The notes under the pieces are model-generated. The model was not told the origin of the DNA, searched no databases, and saw only the letters and a program-made list of their open reading frames with translations. DNA of 64,000 bases from Rapidithrix thailandica (GTDB taxonomy: Bacteria > Bacteroidota > Bacteroidia > Cytophagales > Flammeovirgaceae), in contig NZ_JBDKWZ010000005.1 in NCBI RefSeq assembly GCF_039710355.1, positions 372,001-436,000 of the forward strand, read 5' to 3'. The stretch's first letter is position 1, and each line of letters starts with the position of its first letter. Shown in pieces: positions 45,551 through 53,956 of the stretch. The translations under genes and the position numbers were made by a program.

Positions 45551-46591
45551 ATGAAGCAAGAAGAAATTATCGGATTACTAAAAAAGTATAAAGAAAACCG
45601 CTGTACCCCTGAGGAATATCACAAAGTGTACACTTGGATGAATAAGGCAGAAAACGAAAAGTTGTTAGGGGAAATTTTGGAGAATGAGATAGGAGGGAAA
45701 TCCGGACAGGAAAGTGAGTTTCAAGGGGCAGAAGAAGAGAAAGAAGCATTATGGAATAAGATTCAGAAGGAAGTACGGAATACTCCTTATGGTTTGAAAA
45801 AACAAACACAAACCCGGCGAAAGGAACGAAGCAGAAGCATTGTCTCCGGTACCTATCAAGTGGCCGCTGCTGTTGCGCTGTTAGTTATTTCTTTGAGTCT
45901 TGCTTTATACCATTTCAATCACCAAGAAGAAGAAGTATTCGTAAAGCCTTTGGTGATGAAAGAGACCCGGACGCTTGCCGGTCAAAAAAAGGATGTGGTT
46001 TTGGCGGATGGCACCAAAGTAAAGTTAAATGCACGATCCTCCTTGCGTTTTCCGGAAAATTTCCAGGATACCGGAGAGCGAAGGGTTTACTTGACAGGAG
46101 AAGCTTTTTTTGAAGTGACTGAAAACGCGGAAAAGCCTTTTGTAGTGGTGAGTAACCAAACGAAAACCAAGGTGTTGGGAACGACTTTTAACGTGAATGC
46201 CCAGCCTGGTGATAATAATATATATATAGCTTTGGTAACCGGGAAGGTGTTGGTAGAAATGGAAGATACGCATTCCTTTTTACAGCCGGATCAAATGGTG
46301 ACAGTAAATATTGCAGAGGGGAAAATGGCGACTTCCGGATTTGACAAAGAGGAAATATTGGGTTGGAAAGAAGGGAAAATCGTCTTTAGGGAAGCGGGAA
46401 TCGAGACGGTGGTTCAGGAGTTGGAAAAATGGTATGGGGTGGAGTTTACCTTAAAGGGAACCATGCCGAAAGGGACGATTAGTGCCGTATACGATAAAGT
46501 TTCATTAAAGAAAATACTGGAAGGAATCAGTTTTACCTATCGGTTTTCTTATGATATCGAAGATAAAAAAGTAATTATTCAATTTAAATAA
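45551..46591 (+). CDS. FecR-family anti-sigma factor (first module)
   Basis: A 346-residue inner-membrane regulator. Residues 1-85 are the cytoplasmic anti-sigma part (helices, Glu/Lys-rich), one membrane segment at ~100-120 (VAAAVALLVISLSLALYHF), then the periplasmic FecR domain (VVLADGTKVKLNARSSLRFP, RRVYLTGEAFFEV, KTKVLGTTFNV) and a C-terminal DUF4974-type domain (LEKWYGVEF, KKILEGISFTYRF) that receives the STN domain of SusC. It would hold the upstream sigma factor inactive until signalled. Same strand, 79 bases before the susC stem-loop region. Confidence 0.93.
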   Translation: MKQEEIIGLLKKYKENRCTPEEYHKVYTWMNKAENEKLLGEILENEIGGKSGQESEFQGAEEEKEALWNKIQKEVRNTPYGLKKQTQTRRKERSRSIVSGTYQVAAAVALLVISLSLALYHFNHQEEEVFVKPLVMKETRTLAGQKKDVVLADGTKVKLNARSSLRFPENFQDTGERRVYLTGEAFFEVTENAEKPFVVVSNQTKTKVLGTTFNVNAQPGDNNIYIALVTGKVLVEMEDTHSFLQPDQMVTVNIAEGKMATSGFDKEEILGWKEGKIVFREAGIETVVQELEKWYGVEFTLKGTMPKGTISAVYDKVSLKKILEGISFTYRFSYDIEDKKVIIQFK

Positions 46592-46649
46592 TCTGGCCTA
46601 TGAAGCAGATAAATACAAGTTAATACCACACAGTTTACGAGCAAAAAAA

Positions 46650-46696
46650 CTGGAATGTAAATGGAACATCTTGGGGAAGGGCTCCATACATTCCAG
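46650..46696 (+). promoter_or_regulatory. Stem-loop in the leader of the first susC
   Basis: CTGGAATGTA (46650-46659) pairs with TACATTCCAG (46687-46696); after a two-base bulge TGGA pairs with TCCA, giving about 14 bp around a 17-base loop. It lies 44 bases before the susC ATG. Confidence 0.6.
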
Positions 46697-46739
46697 CCGG
46701 AATTTTAAACGAATCATTCATTTAAAACTTAGTAAAAAT

Positions 46740-49700
46740 ATGAAATGGAAATTACTAAGACAAATCCTCTTTATGTCTAAACTATCCCTATACGGCTTGT
46801 TTTTACAATGTTTGCTTGCCGGTATGTTAATGGCCAATTCGGGGAATGGCCAATCCAAAAGTATAGAGCAGATCCATCTTTCGCTTGACTTGAATGATAC
46901 CAGGTTGAGTGATGCCATTTCCGCGTTGCAACAAAAGACCGGGTTTGAATTTGTGTATTTAAGCAATAGCTTTCGCACGAATCAAAAAATCTCTTTGAAT
47001 AAAACCAATGAATCTTTGGCGAATATTCTTAGGGAAATAAACCGGGCCACCGGATATAATTTCAAACGGGTCAACGAAAAGATATACATCAGTAAGAATT
47101 TCAGAACGAAAGATATACCGGTCAATGCAGTCTCGGAAGTACAACAAGAAGTGACTATTTCAGGAACGGTGACTTCCACAGAAGACGGAGCCCCCTTGCC
47201 TGGAGTGAGTATCTTGGTAAAAGGAACTACCAAAGGAACGACTACAGACTTTGAAGGCCGTTATAAATTATCTGCCCCGGAGAATGCCACCTTGATTTTT
47301 AGCTTTATCGGCTATCAAACCCAAGAAATCGCCATCGGTAGTCAGTCTACCATCAACCTGACCATGAAACCGGATATATCACAACTGGACGAAGTAGTAG
47401 TGGTAGGATACGGGGTGCAAAAGAAATCGGATATCACCGGTTCGGTAGGTACGGTAGGTTCCGAAGAACTGTTGAAAGGACCGGTCAATAATGTGATGCA
47501 AGGCTTGCAAGGAAAAGTAGCCGGAGTCAATGTTTTTCTGAATTCAGGCTCTCCTACCAGTAGCCCCAGAATATTGATCAGGGGATTGGGTACGATTAAC
47601 TCCTCTTCTTCCCCCTTGTTTGTAGTGGATGGAGTAGTGATGGAAGATATCCAGTTCTTGAATCCCAATGATATTGAGAGTATGGAAGTATTGAAAGACG
47701 CTTCTGCCACCGCGATTTATGGTTCCAGAGGTGCCAATGGGGTCATTTTGGTGTCTACCCGTAAGGGTTCCAAAACCGAAGGGATGACCATTGGTTACGA
47801 TGGCTTTGTCAGCATCGGACAATTGCGGAAAAAAATGGACTTGTTAAATGCCAAAGAATGGTTGGAAGTAGTGGAAACAGGGATGGACAATTCGCCTAAA
47901 TACAATCCAAGCTCCAATCCGGTATTTACCAAAAACGATCCGAATTTATTTGACGAGAACGGGAACCCCTTATACGATACGGATTGGCAAAAAGAAGCCA
48001 CCCGTACAGCCGTTTCGCATAACCATCAACTATCCATTCAACAGAGAGGTGAGAGTTCTTCCTACGGAGCTTTTTTAAACTACTCGGATATGGAAGGAAT
48101 TATGTTGAACAACTACCTCAAAAGGCTGAATGGAAAAATTGCTTACGAAGGCAGTCCAAAAAAATGGTTGACCGTAGGATTGACCCTATTGGCAAATCAT
48201 ACGGAAGAGAACTCTTTTGAAGAAGGGGGAGGGCATCAAATGCCAAGAAGAACAATGATCGAAATGCCTCCGATCTTTCCTGTAAAATTTCCGGACGGTA
48301 CCTGGAGTAACAGCCAGATGATTGAAGATCCTTATAACCTGGAAGCGATGGCTAACCCGGTACACGTATTGGAAACCCAAGACCGGAAGCGGGAACGCAC
48401 ACAACTTTTCGGAAATGCCTACTTGGTGTTCCATTTGGCCGATGGCTTGGATTTCAGAACACAGTTTGGTTTTGACAAGCACAACCGGGTGTTTGAAGAT
48501 TATAGCCCTACCGATTTGACCAATATCTCCGCACCTTTGGGATCTGCCGGTTTATCCAACGGAAGGCTTTTGTACTGGCAACAAGAAAACTTCCTTTCTT
48601 ATAACAAAGAGATTGGTGACCATCGCTTCAACGGAGTATTGGGACTCAGTTGGCAAAAGCGGGTTTCCAAAGATTTTAATGTTAGTGCCAAAGGATTTAC
48701 AGACGATTTCTTCAAATACAATAAAATCCAGTCTGCCAGTGAGCCGGGAGCGCCTTCTTCAGGTTACTCGGAATGGGCGATGAACTCTTACTTCCTCAGA
48801 GCCGGCTATACGTTTAAAGACAAATACATGATTACGTTGACGGGACGGGTAGACGGTTCATCCAGGTTTGGAGAAGATAATAAATTCGGTTTCTTCCCTT
48901 CAATGGGTGTGGGATGGATGGTTTCTAACGAGCCTTTCCTGGAAAACTCCTCCTTGGTTGACCAACTGAAATTACGGGCAAGTTATGGAGTTACCGGTAG
49001 CACGGAAATTCCCGTGTATCAATCTTTAGCCACGGTAGTTTCGGGAACAGTATTGATGAACGGTTCCAGGGTGACGGACAGCTATGTAACCCGTTTGGCC
49101 AATCCTAGTTTGGAATGGGAAAAAACCAAACAGTTTGACATCGGGATGGAGATTGGAATGTTGAACAACCGCATCCAACTGGAGTTAGACTATTACTACA
49201 AGCTGACAACCGATATCTTATTGGATAAACCGATTCCGATGACCACCGGATTCGGTGGGGTAAGAGATAATATTGCCTCCGTATCCAACAAAGGGATTGA
49301 AGCGTTATTAACGACTGTCAACATTGACAATACCAATTTTTATTGGGAGTCCAACCTGAATTTCAATTTTAACCGAAATACTATTGAAAAGTTGGGTGAG
49401 AATGACGAGGACATCTTCCCGGGGCCTTGGTGGGTATCCGGTAGCCAGACGATTTTGCGAGTAGGCGAGCCTCTCAGTTCTTTTTGGGGGTATCAACGTT
49501 TAGGCGTTTGGGGTACTGATGAGGCCGATGAGGCGGCTAAAGTCGGACGCTTGCCAGGTGAAGCAAAACGTTCCGCAGACCCTACCATCATTGGTAACGG
49601 ATTGCCTAAATGGACCGGTAGTTTTGTCAACACCTTCCGCTATAAAAACATTGACTTATCCATCGACTTACAGTTTGTTTACGATGTGGATATCTTACAA

Positions 49701-50117
49701 CAATATTATCATTCCACAGAAGACCGTTCGGGAATTGCCAACGGCTTGCGTACCATCCTGACTGACGGCTGGACTGAAGACAACCAAAACACCATGGTAC
49801 AGCAAATCCGGAACCAGGCGTATGGCGGACAAAACAGTGAGATCGACAGTCACTGGGTGGCAGACGGTTCTTACCTGAGAGGTAACCTCTTTACCTTGGG
49901 ATACTCTTTTGACGATAAAGTCCTTTCCAAGCTCAAGTTGAAAAAACTGAGAATTTACGGAAGTGTGCAAAATGCCTTTGTCATTCATTCGAAGGACTTT
50001 CAGGGCTTGGATCCTGAGGCGACTTCTTGGGGAGGCAACCAATGGGGACAAAATATTTTCTTCTTCCAGTATCCCCGCCCCCGCACATTTACCCTTGGTG
50101 TAAACTTACAATTCTAA
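46740..50117 (+). CDS. SusC/RagA-family TonB-linked outer-membrane protein with STN domain (first module)
   Basis: A ~1125-residue TonB-dependent glycan or peptide importer that partners with the next SusD. Order: signal peptide (LFLQCLLAGMLMANSGNGQ), STN domain (~45-105, LSLDLNDTRLSDAISALQQK) for signalling to FecR, carboxypeptidase-like domain (SGTVTSTEDGAPLPGVSILV), plug (VVVGYGVQKKSDITGSVGTV; FVVDGVVMEDIQFLNPNDIE; KDASATAIYGSRGANGVILV) and beta-barrel to FTLGVNLQF. The frame continues upstream to TTG 46671 without ATG; the peptide IHLKLSK just before this ATG is conserved in the second susC, so translation may begin earlier. I keep the ATG, as a stem-loop overlaps the TTG. Confidence 0.93.
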   Translation: MKWKLLRQILFMSKLSLYGLFLQCLLAGMLMANSGNGQSKSIEQIHLSLDLNDTRLSDAISALQQKTGFEFVYLSNSFRTNQKISLNKTNESLANILREINRATGYNFKRVNEKIYISKNFRTKDIPVNAVSEVQQEVTISGTVTSTEDGAPLPGVSILVKGTTKGTTTDFEGRYKLSAPENATLIFSFIGYQTQEIAIGSQSTINLTMKPDISQLDEVVVVGYGVQKKSDITGSVGTVGSEELLKGPVNNVMQGLQGKVAGVNVFLNSGSPTSSPRILIRGLGTINSSSSPLFVVDGVVMEDIQFLNPNDIESMEVLKDASATAIYGSRGANGVILVSTRKGSKTEGMTIGYDGFVSIGQLRKKMDLLNAKEWLEVVETGMDNSPKYNPSSNPVFTKNDPNLFDENGNPLYDTDWQKEATRTAVSHNHQLSIQQRGESSSYGAFLNYSDMEGIMLNNYLKRLNGKIAYEGSPKKWLTVGLTLLANHTEENSFEEGGGHQMPRRTMIEMPPIFPVKFPDGTWSNSQMIEDPYNLEAMANPVHVLETQDRKRERTQLFGNAYLVFHLADGLDFRTQFGFDKHNRVFEDYSPTDLTNISAPLGSAGLSNGRLLYWQQENFLSYNKEIGDHRFNGVLGLSWQKRVSKDFNVSAKGFTDDFFKYNKIQSASEPGAPSSGYSEWAMNSYFLRAGYTFKDKYMITLTGRVDGSSRFGEDNKFGFFPSMGVGWMVSNEPFLENSSLVDQLKLRASYGVTGSTEIPVYQSLATVVSGTVLMNGSRVTDSYVTRLANPSLEWEKTKQFDIGMEIGMLNNRIQLELDYYYKLTTDILLDKPIPMTTGFGGVRDNIASVSNKGIEALLTTVNIDNTNFYWESNLNFNFNRNTIEKLGENDEDIFPGPWWVSGSQTILRVGEPLSSFWGYQRLGVWGTDEADEAAKVGRLPGEAKRSADPTIIGNGLPKWTGSFVNTFRYKNIDLSIDLQFVYDVDILQQYYHSTEDRSGIANGLRTILTDGWTEDNQNTMVQQIRNQAYGGQNSEIDSHWVADGSYLRGNLFTLGYSFDDKVLSKLKLKKLRIYGSVQNAFVIHSKDFQGLDPEATSWGGNQWGQNIFFFQYPRPRTFTLGVNLQF

Positions 50118-50125
50118 AAAGGAGG
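50118..50125 (+). promoter_or_regulatory. Strong Shine-Dalgarno sequence before susD
   Basis: AAAGGAGG directly after the susC stop and 5 bases before the susD ATG. Strong SD sites are unusual in Bacteroidota, whose leaders are mostly A-rich. Confidence 0.7.
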
Positions 50126-50130
50126 ATGAT

Positions 50131-51720
50131 ATGAAATACTTGAATATATTAATGGTAATCAGCCTGCTGCTGACAGGCGCTTCTTGTTCTGATTTCCTGG
50201 AAGAAAAACCTAGAGACGAAATCAGTCTGGATCAGTTTTTTACAGAACCCGGTCATGCGGAAAATGCGGTGAACTCTTTGTACCGGAACGGGGCCCCCAA
50301 CATGTATTTGGACGGTGGGGTCTATAATGGGAAAAAAGTGATGTTGACCCAGTATTTGTCGGGCTTCTTCGACAATGAATACAAAGGGCAGGAACCTCAT
50401 ATTCAACATGCACAGCAATTGACTCTGAACGGATCGAACCTGGATGATTATATGGCAGGTATCTGGTCTTCCCTTTATACCGGGATTGCCCGTGCCAACA
50501 ATGCGATCAAGTACATTCCTACCACTCCGGGGCTTACCGAAGCGCAGTCCAACAGACTTTTGGGCGAAGCAAAATTTTTCAGAGCCTTCGCTTATTATTT
50601 CTTGGTACGCTTGTATGGTGAAGTCCCCTTGGTTACCGAGCCTTACGAGTCCTTGGATAATTTATTTGTATCGCAGAGTTCGGTAGCCGATGTGTATCAA
50701 TTGATTACCGATGATTTGAAGTTTGCCGTAAATGAGGGCGGTTTGCCACAAGCGGCCATGGTGAACAACGGTTATCGCATTACCCAAGGGGTGGCGGCTA
50801 CCTTATTGGCGGAAGTATACCTGAACATGAGCGGGTATCCCTTACAGGATAATAAATTCGGTGAAGCGGCTGCCATGGCCAAAAAAGTGATTGAAAGCGG
50901 GGTGTACTCCCTGACCCAACATTCCTATGACAATGGAGGAAATTTGATTCCGGAAGAAAGTGCCTACAACAAAATCCGTAAAGAACAGGCCTTGGCCAAT
51001 GAGTACATTTATCATTTGGAATATTTCATCGGTATTTCCACTACGGTGTTTCCGCAATGGTCTTACCCGGTGTCTTTTGCTTCTGAAGTAAAGTATGCCA
51101 TTACCAACGGAGGTTATCAGCCGGTAGATGAGTTTGTATGGGGATATGATGCCGACAACGATTTGCGTATTCAGAATAAACAATATTTCCACAATACCTA
51201 CGAAGACGGCGAAGGAAATACAGTAGAATTTCCCATGACACCGTACATCTGGCACGATGACGATGCCATATTTGAAACGGCTAACTCCGGCAAGGACCTG
51301 CGGGCATACGGCTATTCCGATATTTTGCTGATTGCGGCTGAGGCAGTAGCCAAATCCGAAGGGGTGACGGCCGAAGCCGTGGATTACCTGGCCCAGGTAA
51401 GAAGCCGGGCGTATTGGAAAATGGATAAAGCGGATATCGTGAACCACCTGAGTGGGTTGACAGTGGATGAGTTTGTGGAAGAAGTTTGGAAAGAGCGGTA
51501 CAGAGAGTTGGTCTTTGATTTTAAACTATGGTTTGACATTGCCAGAACCCGTAAATTTCCTACCTCCACGGAAAATGGAAACGGGGCAATTTCTTTTGTG
51601 GATTTTGTCGGGCAATCCAACTCCTGGGGAAAAACATTTGAAGCAAAACACCTGCTTTTGCCTTTGCCTGAAAGAGAACTGCAAAGAAATCCTAACTTGA
51701 TCCAAAACGAAGGATATTAA
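50131..51720 (+). CDS. RagB/SusD-family nutrient-binding lipoprotein (first module)
   Basis: A 529-residue outer-membrane lipoprotein forming the lid of the SusC channel. Signal and lipobox ISLLLTGASC, then SDFLEEKPRDEISLDQFF (the usual SusD beginning). TPR-like helices (NNAIKYIPTTPGLTEAQSNR; LGEAKFFRAFAYYFLVRLYG; IAAEAVAKSEGVTAEAV) and the C-terminal ending LLLPLPERELQRNPNLIQNE are typical. It lies 13 bases after susC, is surely co-transcribed, and is followed by a terminator, so this transcript ends here. Confidence 0.95.
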   Translation: MKYLNILMVISLLLTGASCSDFLEEKPRDEISLDQFFTEPGHAENAVNSLYRNGAPNMYLDGGVYNGKKVMLTQYLSGFFDNEYKGQEPHIQHAQQLTLNGSNLDDYMAGIWSSLYTGIARANNAIKYIPTTPGLTEAQSNRLLGEAKFFRAFAYYFLVRLYGEVPLVTEPYESLDNLFVSQSSVADVYQLITDDLKFAVNEGGLPQAAMVNNGYRITQGVAATLLAEVYLNMSGYPLQDNKFGEAAAMAKKVIESGVYSLTQHSYDNGGNLIPEESAYNKIRKEQALANEYIYHLEYFIGISTTVFPQWSYPVSFASEVKYAITNGGYQPVDEFVWGYDADNDLRIQNKQYFHNTYEDGEGNTVEFPMTPYIWHDDDAIFETANSGKDLRAYGYSDILLIAAEAVAKSEGVTAEAVDYLAQVRSRAYWKMDKADIVNHLSGLTVDEFVEEVWKERYRELVFDFKLWFDIARTRKFPTSTENGNGAISFVDFVGQSNSWGKTFEAKHLLLPLPERELQRNPNLIQNEGY

Positions 51721-51760
51721 TAACTATACCGTCCAATTAACATAAAAATAGAGCTTGGTT

Positions 51761-51798
51761 AAAATCCCTGCCCCTTCTATCGGGCGGGGATTTTTTTT
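51761..51798 (+). terminator. Intrinsic terminator of the first susCD pair
   Basis: A 13-bp stem (AAAATCCCTGCCC / GGGCGGGGATTTT, one G-T pair), 8-base loop, then eight T. It separates module 1 from module 2. Confidence 0.92.
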
Positions 51799-51967
51799 CG
51801 AAAAAAACAGGCTTGTGTAAGTAACCGGAGAAATTTTATGGAAACGGAATTGTGTCGGCAGGGAGAATAGGGGCCAAGCAAAGGTTTGCATTTGAATTCA
51901 TGAAAAAAAATATCAACTTAGAATTTGACTAACTGGGTACAGGGTTTGAATTAAGTAGCTATTGAAA

Positions 51968-52645
51968 ATGAAAAAATATGATCCGGTAACCTCTCCTTCA
52001 AATGCCAACGCAAATCTTCAACAGAAAGAAAAACATTTTCTTCAGGGTAAAACCGATTTGGAAATTTGGCGGCAGTTCAAAAAAGGAAACGAGGGAGCGT
52101 TTAACTATATCTATCAAACGTATTTTTCGGAACTCTTCCGGTATGGGCATCGCTTCACGCAAGATCGCGAACTCATCAAAGATGCCATTCAGGATTTGTT
52201 TATCGAATTGCGTAAGAGCAGTACTAACCTTGCCGATACCGACTCCATCAAGTTTTACCTCTATAAATCCCTCCGTTGGAAAATTCAGCTGTATAGTAAG
52301 AAAAATGCAAAGTTCCTTTTGGTTCAGGAGCCTTCTGAGGATTGGCACTTTGACATTGTTTTTTCCCACGAAGTCCAGTTGATTAACCGGCAAATTTCCG
52401 AAGAACGTATACAGCATTTACAAAAGGCCTTACAAACATTACCCAAGCGCCAGAAAGAAGCCCTGTATTATTTCTATTATGAAAGTATGACGTATGAAGA
52501 GGTTGCGGGCATTATGGACTTGGATCATGTGAAGTCAGCCCGGAACCTGATTTACAAATCGCTCAAAACCTTGAAAAAAGAAATCCCTTTACTGCCTATG
52601 GCGATACTGTTGATTGTGTTTTTCTATGATTTTTTTGTTTGTTAA
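51968..52645 (+). CDS. ECF RNA polymerase sigma factor (second module)
   Basis: A 225-residue ECF sigma factor. Region 2: FNYIYQTYFSELFRYGHRFT, KDAIQDLFIELRK. Region 4: LQTLPKRQKEALYYFYYESM, TYEEVAGIMDLDHVKSARNL. It has a ~30-residue N-terminal extension and a hydrophobic C-terminus (PMAILLIVFFYDFFVC). It differs clearly from the first sigma (longer N-terminus, different region 4), so the two modules probably answer different signals. A TTG two codons upstream (51962) is less likely. FecR follows after 111 bases. Confidence 0.9.
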   Translation: MKKYDPVTSPSNANANLQQKEKHFLQGKTDLEIWRQFKKGNEGAFNYIYQTYFSELFRYGHRFTQDRELIKDAIQDLFIELRKSSTNLADTDSIKFYLYKSLRWKIQLYSKKNAKFLLVQEPSEDWHFDIVFSHEVQLINRQISEERIQHLQKALQTLPKRQKEALYYFYYESMTYEEVAGIMDLDHVKSARNLIYKSLKTLKKEIPLLPMAILLIVFFYDFFVC

Positions 52646-52756
52646 CCGCTTGTATATTAGATTTTTGTCTGTTTTTTGTGAAAAAAATAAAAAAAAGTGA
52701 TGTCATTTCACTAAGGTGTTCCATTAGTAAGTAGAAGGAAAGCCATCAGTGACCCA

Positions 52757-53818
52757 ATGAAATACACAGACTATACCTTAGAAGATTTTTTACAAGATGA
52801 GTACTTTGTCCAATGGGTGAAAAAACCGGGCGAAGAAGCCGAGTTTTTTTGGCAATCCTGGTTGGCTAATCATCCCGAAAAAGCAAAGTTATTAGCGCAG
52901 GCAAAGGAAATAATCCTGCGGATGGAATTTCCTGAAAAGACCGTAGTTCAACCCTCCGAAGAAGAAATAACCGCCGTTTTCAATAATATTTTAGCGCAAA
53001 ATTACTCTGGAAGGCAAGCCTCGAAAGCGCCCGTACACAGAAGGCTCAATGGCCAACCTTCATGGAACAATTGGTTGAAAATAGCGGCTGTGTTTCTTTT
53101 GCCTGTGTTTGGAGTACTGTTGTGGAGAAATTACTCTCAACAAAACTCGAATGAGTTACAAGGGGCAGTAGAGTGGGTGATCAAAGAAAACCCTATAGGG
53201 CAGAAGTCGGAGTTCAAATTGCCGGATGGCTCTAAAATACATTTGAATGCTGCCAGTAAGCTGCGTTTTCCCAAGCAGTTTTCCGATACGCTACGCCTCG
53301 TGTATTTGGAAGGCGAGGCTTTTTTTGAGGTGGAAAAGGAAGTCGACAGACCCTTTATCGTACAGGCGAAAAGCTTATGTACAAAGGTATTGGGGACTTC
53401 TTTTAATATTAGGGATTATCCTGAAGATGGGGTAAAAAAAATAGCTTTGTTGACGGGGAAAGTAGAGGTGTATAACAATGCAAACACGGGCTTGGAAAGC
53501 AAAGAAGTATTGCGGCCCAAAGAAATGTTGCACTATGATAGCCAAAAACATGCTTATACCAAACACTCCTTTGATCCCGGCAAAGTGTTGGCCTGGCACT
53601 ACGGGCGGTTATTCTTTGAGAAAGAGAGTTTTGATAAGGTTATTCCCGAACTGGAGCGTTGGTATGGTGTGCAAATCCATTGTGAATCCCCTCAAATTTT
53701 ACAAGGAAAATTTACCGGAGAATTTACCAACCAAAGTCTGGAAGTGGTGCTAAAAGTGATGGGTGGAACAAGTAACTTTCACTTTGATATTACCGGTAAG
53801 TCGGTGAGAATATATTAA
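52757..53818 (+). CDS. FecR-family anti-sigma factor (second module)
   Basis: A 353-residue membrane anti-sigma. N-terminal cytoplasmic part 1-105 (MKYTDYTLEDFLQDEYFVQW), a membrane segment ~113-127 (IAAVFLLPVFGVLLW), periplasmic FecR domain (KLPDGSKIHLNAASKLRFPK; LVYLEGEAFFEVEKEV; TKVLGTSFNIRDYP) and C-terminal DUF4974 region (LERWYGVQIHCESPQ; LEVVLKVMGGTSNFHF). Partner of the sigma factor just upstream. Followed by a stem-loop and the second susC. Confidence 0.93.
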   Translation: MKYTDYTLEDFLQDEYFVQWVKKPGEEAEFFWQSWLANHPEKAKLLAQAKEIILRMEFPEKTVVQPSEEEITAVFNNILAQNYSGRQASKAPVHRRLNGQPSWNNWLKIAAVFLLPVFGVLLWRNYSQQNSNELQGAVEWVIKENPIGQKSEFKLPDGSKIHLNAASKLRFPKQFSDTLRLVYLEGEAFFEVEKEVDRPFIVQAKSLCTKVLGTSFNIRDYPEDGVKKIALLTGKVEVYNNANTGLESKEVLRPKEMLHYDSQKHAYTKHSFDPGKVLAWHYGRLFFEKESFDKVIPELERWYGVQIHCESPQILQGKFTGEFTNQSLEVVLKVMGGTSNFHFDITGKSVRIY

Positions 53819-53867
53819 CTAAATTTCATCAAACAGAATATGCCTATGGAAAATGAAAAAATACAAA

Positions 53868-53894
53868 AAGCCGGCATCACCACAACACCGGCTT
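53868..53894 (+). promoter_or_regulatory. Stem-loop between fecR and the second susC
   Basis: AAGCCGG (53868-53874) pairs with CCGGCTT (53888-53894), 13-base loop, 50 bases after the fecR stop. No T-run. A smaller ACCG / CGGT pairing lies further downstream, before the susC start. Confidence 0.45.
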
Positions 53895-53956
53895 AACGTC
53901 TTGTTCAGACATGTTACCGCTTTCCCGTTGGCAGACGGTTAAGCGACCCACTTCAG

